From the NCBI GenBank assembly GCA_022710245.1, contig JAKLHH010000137.1, forward strand, positions 1-11,048: a stretch of DNA of 11,048 bases, read 5' to 3'. Within the stretch, counting starts at the first letter, position 1, and each line of letters opens with the position of its first letter. Shown piece by piece: positions 6,755 through 11,048 of the stretch. Under the pieces are notes generated by a model. It ran no database searches and had not been told where the DNA came from. It worked only from the letters and a program-made list of their open reading frames with translations. Origin of the DNA: Myxococcota bacterium (GTDB lineage: Bacteria; Myxococcota; Polyangia; GCA-2747355; JAKLHH01). The position numbers were made by a program, and so were the translations under genes.

Positions 6755-9019
6755 ATGCCGACCTCGACCCGTCGTTCCCCGACCCGCGCGTCGACGCGAT
6801 CCCACGCCCCACTGCTCGTCGCCCTCGCCCTCGCCGCGTGCTCCGGCTCGACCGGCGGCTCCACCGACGGCGGCGGGCCGGCCGCGGAGGCCGGCGGCGC
6901 AGACACCCTGCGCGCCGACGTGGCCACCTGCCCCTCGCAGGTCCTCTGCGGGGAGAAGGGGACCTGCTGCGCCGTCGGGCAGGAGTGCGTGCAGGGGAGC
7001 TGCCTCAAGGCCTGCGCCTCAGGCGTGCGCTGCGCCGGCGGGCCCGACGGCTGCTGCGCGAGCGGGGAGGTCTGCTTCGCGTCGACCTGCTACGCGACGG
7101 GCACCGCCTGCAAGGACTCCTTCGACTGCGGCGAGGACCAGTTCTGCGAGCCCACGGTGGGTCGCTGCCTGCCGCAGCCGCCGGGCGGCGCCACCTGCGA
7201 GGTGCGCCCGCAGACGCCGAGCCTCGCGCCGACGGTGGAGTGGTCGTGGACCAGCTCCACCATCAAGCCCACCTTCCTGCAGGTGATCAACATGCCGGTC
7301 GTGATCGACCTCGACAAGGACGGCGTCCCCGAGGTGATCATCGTGACCAGCACCGGCTTCGCCACGGACGGCATCGCCTACCTGCGCGCTCTCGACGGCA
7401 AGACCGGCAAGGAGAAGTGGCCGGCCACCGCCGACGTCTACAAGGACGGCGCCGGCTCCGACCCTGACTACACGGTGGGGCCGCGCTCCACGCTGGCCGC
7501 GGCCGACCTCGATGGCGACGGCAAGATCGAGATCGTCGCGGCCGCCCGCGCCGGCGGGGTGATCGCCTTCGACGCGAAGGGCGCCTTCCTCTGGCGCTCC
7601 ATGCGCGCCGACGGCAAGACCCCCTATACGGGCAGCTTCGCCTCCACCGCGGTGTCGCTCGCCGACCTCGACGGCGACGGCAAGGGCGAGGTGATCGTCG
7701 GCGGGGTGGTGCTCGACCACACGGGCAAGCTGGTCAGCGACACCAGCCTCGGCCGCGAGCGCTGCGGCGCCAACCAGGCTGGCTACGGCGCGGTGAGCAT
7801 CGTCGCCGACGTCGACGGCGACGCGAAGACGACGGACCTCCACGTGATCTGCGGCAACCGCGCCCTGCGCCGCGACGGGACGCTCCTCTGGGATGTCTCG
7901 GCGACCGTCGCGGACGGCTACCCCGCCGTCGCGGACCTCGACGGTGACGGCAAGCCGGAGCTGGTCGTCATCGGCCAGGGTCAGGTGCGCGTGCTCAGCG
8001 CCACGACCGGCGCGCTCCTCACCAGCCTGGCGATGCCCGGCCAGGGCAACGGCGGCCCGCCCACCATCGCCGACTTCGACAAGGACGGCGCCATGGAGAT
8101 CGCCTCGGCCAACGGCAACGCCTACTCGGTCTTCGAGTACGACCCCAAGCTGAAGAAGCTCAGCGTCAAATGGAGCAAGACCACGCAGGACCTCTCCTCG
8201 AACGTCACCGGCTCCTCGGTCTTCGACTTCGAGGGCGACGGCGCGGCCGAGGTGGTCTACAACGACGAGTGCTACTCCCGCGTCTACCGCGGCACCGACG
8301 GGAGCGAGCTCTTCTCGGTGCCCAACTCGTCGGGGACCATCCACGAGTACCCGGTGCTCGTCGACGTGGACGGCGACAACAACACCGAGTACGTGGTGGT
8401 GGCGAACGACGCCAACCACGCCAGCGGCGGGGTGACCTGCGCGGCGACCGGCACCTACCAGCCACGCCACGGCGTCTTCGTCTATGGCGACAGCCACGAT
8501 CGCTGGGTGCGCACGCGCTGGATCTGGAACCAGCACGCCTACCACCTCACCAACGTCGGCAGCGACGGCGCGCTGCCCAAGCCGGAGCCCGCGAGCTGGG
8601 GGCCCAAGGGGACGAACACGTACCGCGTCTCGTCGCAGGGCGCGGGCGTCTTCAACGCGCCCGACCTTCAGGTCGACCTCGAGCTCTCCACGCGCGCCTG
8701 CCCGACCGCGGTCGTCCTGCGCGCCCGCGTGAAGAACGGCGGCTCCCTCGGCGTCGCCGCGGGGGTGGCGGTGGCCTTCTACCTCGGCACCGACGCCAAG
8801 GGCACGGCCCTCGGCAGCGGCAAGACGCAGGGCTCGCTCCTGCCGGGCCAGAGCGAGATCGTCGAGCTCACCTTCACGATCGGCAGCAAGCAGCCGCCCT
8901 TCAGCTTCTTCGTCACCGTTGACGGCGGCAACGGCGCCGCCGGCAGCGCGGTCAGCGAGTGCCAGGAGAGCAACAACACCGCGGGGCTCAGCGGCGCGAG
9001 GTGCTGGAGCCTCGACTGA
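6755..9019 (+). CDS. Cys-rich FG-GAP/VCBS-repeat outer-membrane lipoprotein with CARDB-like tail
   Basis: A 754-residue protein. The N-terminus has a basic region, hydrophobic LLVALALAAC and a lipobox LAAC with Cys29; Ser at +2 favours the outer membrane. A Gly/Ser/Asp-rich linker follows. Residues 59-148 hold 17 cysteines (for example CCAVGQEC and CCASGEVC), probably disulfide-bonded. From about 180 to 550 there are about eight FG-GAP-like loops: DLDKDG, DLDGDG (three), DVDGDA, DFDKDG, DFEGDG and DVDGDN. These are acidic calcium-binding-type loops of an integrin-alpha-like propeller. After WIWNQHAYHLTNVGSDG comes a CARDB-like beta domain (about 636-745). Such proteins usually mediate surface adhesion or binding; the ligand is unknown. 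The start has no strong ribosome site but gives an ideal signal. The 3' end is duplicated at 10608-11048. It is divergent from the 6601-5235 unit across 150 bp with no convincing promoter. Confidence 0.93.
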   Translation: MPTSTRRSPTRASTRSHAPLLVALALAACSGSTGGSTDGGGPAAEAGGADTLRADVATCPSQVLCGEKGTCCAVGQECVQGSCLKACASGVRCAGGPDGCCASGEVCFASTCYATGTACKDSFDCGEDQFCEPTVGRCLPQPPGGATCEVRPQTPSLAPTVEWSWTSSTIKPTFLQVINMPVVIDLDKDGVPEVIIVTSTGFATDGIAYLRALDGKTGKEKWPATADVYKDGAGSDPDYTVGPRSTLAAADLDGDGKIEIVAAARAGGVIAFDAKGAFLWRSMRADGKTPYTGSFASTAVSLADLDGDGKGEVIVGGVVLDHTGKLVSDTSLGRERCGANQAGYGAVSIVADVDGDAKTTDLHVICGNRALRRDGTLLWDVSATVADGYPAVADLDGDGKPELVVIGQGQVRVLSATTGALLTSLAMPGQGNGGPPTIADFDKDGAMEIASANGNAYSVFEYDPKLKKLSVKWSKTTQDLSSNVTGSSVFDFEGDGAAEVVYNDECYSRVYRGTDGSELFSVPNSSGTIHEYPVLVDVDGDNNTEYVVVANDANHASGGVTCAATGTYQPRHGVFVYGDSHDRWVRTRWIWNQHAYHLTNVGSDGALPKPEPASWGPKGTNTYRVSSQGAGVFNAPDLQVDLELSTRACPTAVVLRARVKNGGSLGVAAGVAVAFYLGTDAKGTALGSGKTQGSLLPGQSEIVELTFTIGSKQPPFSFFVTVDGGNGAAGSAVSECQESNNTAGLSGARCWSLD
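8545..8985 (+). repeat. Complete-gene partner of the duplicated lipoprotein 3' segment
   Basis: This stretch inside the intact lipoprotein gene (codons 598 to about 744) is the direct-repeat partner of 10608-11048. The similarity begins abruptly at CCTCACCAACGTC in both copies. The preceding codons here (WIWNQHAYH) have no counterpart upstream of the second copy. Such a pair in direct orientation 2 kb apart could support deletion or gene conversion. Confidence 0.88.
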
Positions 9020-9055
9020 GAGGCGCGGCTCCTTCGCGCTCGGCCTGGACGTCGC

Positions 9056-9102
9056 TCATCGATACGCCGCCCATCGTCATCGATACGTCGCTCATCGATA
9101 CG
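9056..9102. repeat. Three copies of TCATCGATACG
   Basis: TCATCGATACG occurs at 9056-9066, 9077-9087 and 9092-9102, each containing the palindrome ATCGAT, within a wider CGTCGCTCATCGATACG pattern. Spacing is irregular (21 and 15 bp). It begins 36 bp past the lipoprotein stop codon. It may be a protein-binding cluster or a decayed tandem repeat. Confidence 0.7.
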
Positions 9103-9116
9103 GCGACGGCGCTCGT

Positions 9117-9142
9117 CGTGTACCCCTCGAGGTTGGCCGCGT
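9117..9142. repeat. 26-bp exact match to the interior of the ABC permease gene
   Basis: Bases 9117-9142 are identical and in the same orientation to 2129-2154, which encode permease residues 35-43 (NAANLEGYT) on the minus strand. The match begins CGTGTACCCCTCGAGG and ends in TTGGCCGCGT. The flanks on both sides are unrelated. Here it lies in non-coding DNA between the lipoprotein gene and the sigma-like gene. It is far too long to be chance and is probably a scrap left by recombination with this or a paralogous permease gene. Confidence 0.85.
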
Positions 9143-9275
9143 ACGAGAGTTGAGCGTACCACAGGCGCGCGCGGTCGCGGCGCCGCCGCGATCATTGGCG
9201 CTGGCACGTTGACTGTCTCTCGTTTCCGCACTGCGCCGGAGACGCCACCGCGCCGTCGAGGTCCCCAAGAGGCCT

Positions 9276-9815
9276 TCAGCCCGGCCCGATCTCGTCGGCG
9301 GCGCTGGACCGCAGGCTGAGCAGGCCCCGCACCTCGACCTGACGGATGCGCTCGCGCGTCAGGTTCATGATCGCCCCGACCTCCTCGAGCGTGGTCCCTC
9401 CACGATCCGCCACGTCGAGGGCGCAGGTCTCCGCCATCTCCCACACCTCCAGGTCCGGGAAGTTCAGCTTGATGGTGCCGGTGTGCTGGTTGACGTCCAG
9501 GTAGAGGTGGTACTTGCAGCTGACGAAGGGGCACGGACGCTGGCCGCAGGCGCACGCGGCGCGCGTGGCCGGCCGGCGGTGGTCCATGAACGGGAGCAGC
9601 AGCGCCCCCTCGCGCATCTCCTCGCGGGAGAGGCGCTTCATCGCGATGCTGCGGCTCCGTGGCCGGTCTCGACGCAGCCGGCTGCGCCGGGGGCTCCCCG
9701 CGGCTGACTCCCCGGCCCCCGCGCTGACCGGGGCGGCAGTGGTCGCGGGCTGCTCCCGCGGCCGGTCCAGCTCGATCGCTTCAAATGGGATGGTGCACTG
9801 GAGCTTCCAAGCCAT
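9276..9815 (-). CDS. Sigma-70 region 4-like helix-turn-helix DNA-binding protein
   Basis: A 179-residue predicted regulator. Its C-terminal part, [20 protein letters not shown] (131-150) then [19 protein letters not shown] (151-169), closely follows sigma-70 region 4, which contacts the -35 box; RERIRQ and the following residues form the recognition helix. No region 2 is present, so it cannot be a complete sigma factor. The middle (88-124) has cysteines at 88, 90, 95 and 100 in [13 protein letters not shown], a possible metal site, then KYHLYLDVN and [10 protein letters not shown], which I associate with a myxobacterial sigma-like HTH family. Residues 20-58 are a low-complexity, Arg-rich linker. 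The start at 9815 has GAGGAGG six bases upstream of ATG. It follows the MerR-like gene by 62 bp and is probably cotranscribed. Confidence 0.85.
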   Translation of the reverse strand: MAWKLQCTIPFEAIELDRPREQPATTAAPVSAGAGESAAGSPRRSRLRRDRPRSRSIAMKRLSREEMREGALLLPFMDHRRPATRAACACGQRPCPFVSCKYHLYLDVNQHTGTIKLNFPDLEVWEMAETCALDVADRGGTTLEEVGAIMNLTRERIRQVEVRGLLSLRSSAADEIGPG

Positions 9816-9848
9816 TCGCGTCCTCCTCTACTGGGCGTCAGCCGTCTG

Positions 9849-9884
9849 TTGATCAGCTCAGCTCAAGATTGTTCAGCTCAGCTC
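9849..9884. repeat. Two 16-bp direct repeats, 20 bp apart
   Basis: TTGATCAGCTCAGCTC (9849-9864) and TTGTTCAGCTCAGCTC (9869-9884) differ at one base and start 20 bp apart, two helical turns. They span the stop codon of the MerR-like gene and the gap before the sigma-like gene. Each also holds an internal CAGCT doublet. They could be an operator between the two genes or a small duplication. Confidence 0.75.
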
Positions 9885-10429
9885 TCGATCGCACCGCCGG
9901 CCGCCGGAGAGCGGGGCCTCTCCGGCCAGGTGATCTGCGACTCGATCAGCACCAGGCGGCGGACCAGATCCCCCACGGCGCGCTTCGCCAGGCCCACGTC
10001 CCGGGCCAGACTCCGGCGGCGGGCGTGGTCGAAACGGGGCGCGGTGATCTCGCGCTCGAAGCCCTGGCAGAGGGCCTCGAGCGCCGCTTCGATCTCCTCG
10101 ACCTGGGTCTTGAAGCTGGTGAAGCTCTGCTGGATCTCCGCGATGGTGAAGCTCTGAGACAGCAGCCGCTTGATCAGGTTGACCCGGCGCACCGTCCCGC
10201 TGGGATAGAGGCCGTGGGACCCGCGGTGCTTGCCCTTCACGCCCACCCGCCTGCTGCGAGGCAGCAGCCCTAGCTGGATGTACTTGCGGAAGGTCGCCTC
10301 GGAGAGCCGGGCGCCGCGCGCCTGAAAGATCCTGATGATCTGCGCCGCCGTCAGCCCGTCAGGATGAGACCGCTCGAGCTCGAGCAGGTCTCGCTCGCCC
10401 AGCAGGATGTCGGCGGCTGTGCTCTCCAC
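9878..10429 (-). CDS. MerR-like transcriptional regulator
   Basis: A 183-residue DNA-binding protein with a MerR-type winged helix. Residues 25-50 (GLTAAQIIRIFQARGARLSE then ATFRKY) form the helix-turn-helix and QLGLLP follows at the canonical position. The wing is basic (SRRVGVKGKHRGSHGLYP, 59-76), then VRRVNLIKRLL and SFTIAEIQQSF as in MerR proteins. Residues about 100-127 look like a dimerising coiled coil. The C-terminus (130-183) is Arg-rich without an effector domain or a cysteine ligand pair, so no metal or drug can be assigned. The GTG start at 10429 is preferred: the frame is open to 10567, but that extension crosses the predicted promoter and reads as non-coding. A purine-rich stretch (GGGGGAAGGGACCGGGACC) precedes the GTG. 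The sigma-like gene follows on the same strand, suggesting a two-gene regulatory module. Confidence 0.85.
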   Translation of the reverse strand: MESTAADILLGERDLLELERSHPDGLTAAQIIRIFQARGARLSEATFRKYIQLGLLPRSRRVGVKGKHRGSHGLYPSGTVRRVNLIKRLLSQSFTIAEIQQSFTSFKTQVEEIEAALEALCQGFEREITAPRFDHARRRSLARDVGLAKRAVGDLVRRLVLIESQITWPERPRSPAAGGAIES

Positions 10430-10543
10430 GGTCCCGGTCCCTTCCCCCGCACGTGGTCGATGCCGCCGCGGGCGGGCCTGCGCGACCAGACCCAGCCAGC
10501 GGGCACAGCTGGCGCAACCTATTACACTGAACGAGATATCGCC

Positions 10544-10572
10544 AATATATTCTACTGAATGGATCAAGGCAA
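10544..10572 (-). promoter_or_regulatory. Candidate promoter of the MerR-like/sigma-like pair
   Basis: On the minus strand TTGCCT (10572-10567) is followed after 17 bp by TATATT (10549-10544), within the most AT-rich patch of the window. Transcription would start near 10537, leaving a leader of about 110 nt before the GTG at 10429. A GATATC/ATATATT-rich stretch and two ACTGAA copies (10526-10531 and 10554-10559) around the -10 box could be an operator. The promoter lies only about 35 bp inside the duplication boundary at 10608. Confidence 0.5.
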
Positions 10573-10607
10573 GCGAAAACGACAGGACGGAGGGGCCAGC
10601 CTGGCGG

Positions 10608-11048
10608 CCTCACCAACGTCGGGAGCGACGGCGCGCTGCCCAAGCCCGAGCCCGCGAGCTGGGGCCCGAAGGGGACGAACACGTACCGCGTCTCGTCGCA
10701 GGGCGCGGGCGTCTTCAACGCGCCGGACCTCCAGGTCGACCTCGAGCTCTCCACCCGCGCCTGCCCCACCGCGCTCGTCCTGCGCGCTCGCGTGAAGAAC
10801 GGCGGCTCCCTCGGCGTCGCCGCGGGGGTGGCGGTGGCCTTCTACCTCGGCACTGACGCGACGGGCACGGCGCTCGGCACCGGCAAGACCCAGGGCGCGC
10901 TGCTGCCCGGCCAGAGCGAGATCGTCGAGCTCACCTTCCCGGTCGGCGGCAAGCAGCCGCCCTTCAGCTTCTTCGTCACCGTCGACGGGGGCAACGGCGC
11001 CGCCGCGAGCGCGGTCACCGAGTGCCAGGAGAGCAACAACACCGCCGC
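10608..11048 (+). pseudogene. 5'-truncated second copy of the FG-GAP lipoprotein 3' end
   Basis: Bases 10608-11048 align without gaps to 8545-8985 (constant offset 2063), with about 29 differences by hand count, near 93% identity. In frame it reads LTNVGSDGALPKPEPASWGP and continues through the CARDB-like domain, with changes such as TAVVL to TALVL and FTIGSK to FPVGGK. About 17 of the differences are silent, so the copy was under protein-level constraint for much of its divergence. There is no start codon, signal peptide or FG-GAP region: in frame upstream, a TGA occurs at 10528-10530 with only non-homologous codons between. The copy runs off the window, so its 3' end is unknown. It is probably the surviving tail of a tandem paralogue. 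Confidence 0.88.

Noticed and set aside
7019..8545. Long minus-strand open frame (508 codons) opposite the lipoprotein gene
   Set aside because: Its Val/Ala/Asp/Gly/His-rich composition mirrors the opposite codons of DLDGDG repeats, while the plus strand has a full lipoprotein with a signal and domains.
9009..9024. Small GCCTC/GAGGC hairpin at the lipoprotein stop codon as a terminator
   Set aside because: A five-bp stem is common by chance at this GC content and no T-run follows.
10430..10567. N-terminal extension of the MerR-like protein to the ATG at 10567
   Set aside because: It would place the start at the -35 box of the best promoter, and the extra 46 residues look non-coding. The GTG at 10429 gives the usual MerR-type N-terminus.

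Overview
The window looks like accessory or poorly conserved chromosome from a very GC-rich bacterium, most likely a myxobacterium or relative (Myxococcota). This is inferred from the extreme GC content, a Cys-rich lipoprotein with FG-GAP/VCBS repeats and a CARDB-like tail, a MerR-like gene next to a sigma-70-region-4-like gene, and a beta-propeller protein of a type I associate with that phylum. No rRNA or tRNA was seen, and no marker fixes the genus.

Layout: 1-359 is gene-free and made of two adjacent tandem repeat arrays. On the minus strand, 2257 to 360 encodes a two-gene ABC transporter of the MacB/LolCDE type (permease then ATPase, 2 nt apart). Behind it, also on the minus strand, a predicted propeller-like protein (4005-3115) is translationally coupled by a TGATG overlap to an unrecognised 228-residue protein (3115-2429). 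Between this pair and the transporter lies a 170-bp gap with regularly spaced direct repeats. At 4080-4210 there is a frameshifted scrap that resembles a group II intron reverse transcriptase. A plus-strand HUH (Y1/REP-associated) transposase gene follows at 4227-5006, with a sigma-70-like promoter placed so that the transcript would begin at or next to the GTG start.

A second minus-strand unit (6601 to 5235) holds a small secreted-type gene, broken by a 5-bp tandem duplication, followed 15 bp later by another propeller-like protein. Divergent from it, on the plus strand, is a large predicted outer-membrane lipoprotein (6755-9019) with a Cys-rich N-terminal region, about eight Ca-binding-type FG-GAP loops and a CARDB-like C-terminus.

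From 9020 to 10607 lies a block that separates this lipoprotein gene from a 5'-truncated second copy of its own 3' end (10608 to the window edge, about 93% identical, in frame, differences mostly synonymous). The block carries a minus-strand regulatory pair (MerR-like then sigma-region-4-like) with its own candidate promoter, several short direct repeats, and a 26-bp piece identical to the inside of the ABC permease gene 7 kb away. The simplest reading is a former tandem lipoprotein paralogue whose 5' part was lost when this block arrived or was rearranged. Together with the intron scrap, the transposase and the minisatellites, this marks the window as a rearrangement-prone region. I did not find a defence system or CRISPR array. 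The most noteworthy items are the regulatory pair at the duplication boundary, the broken small gene, the 26-bp dispersed match and the leaderless-looking transposase.
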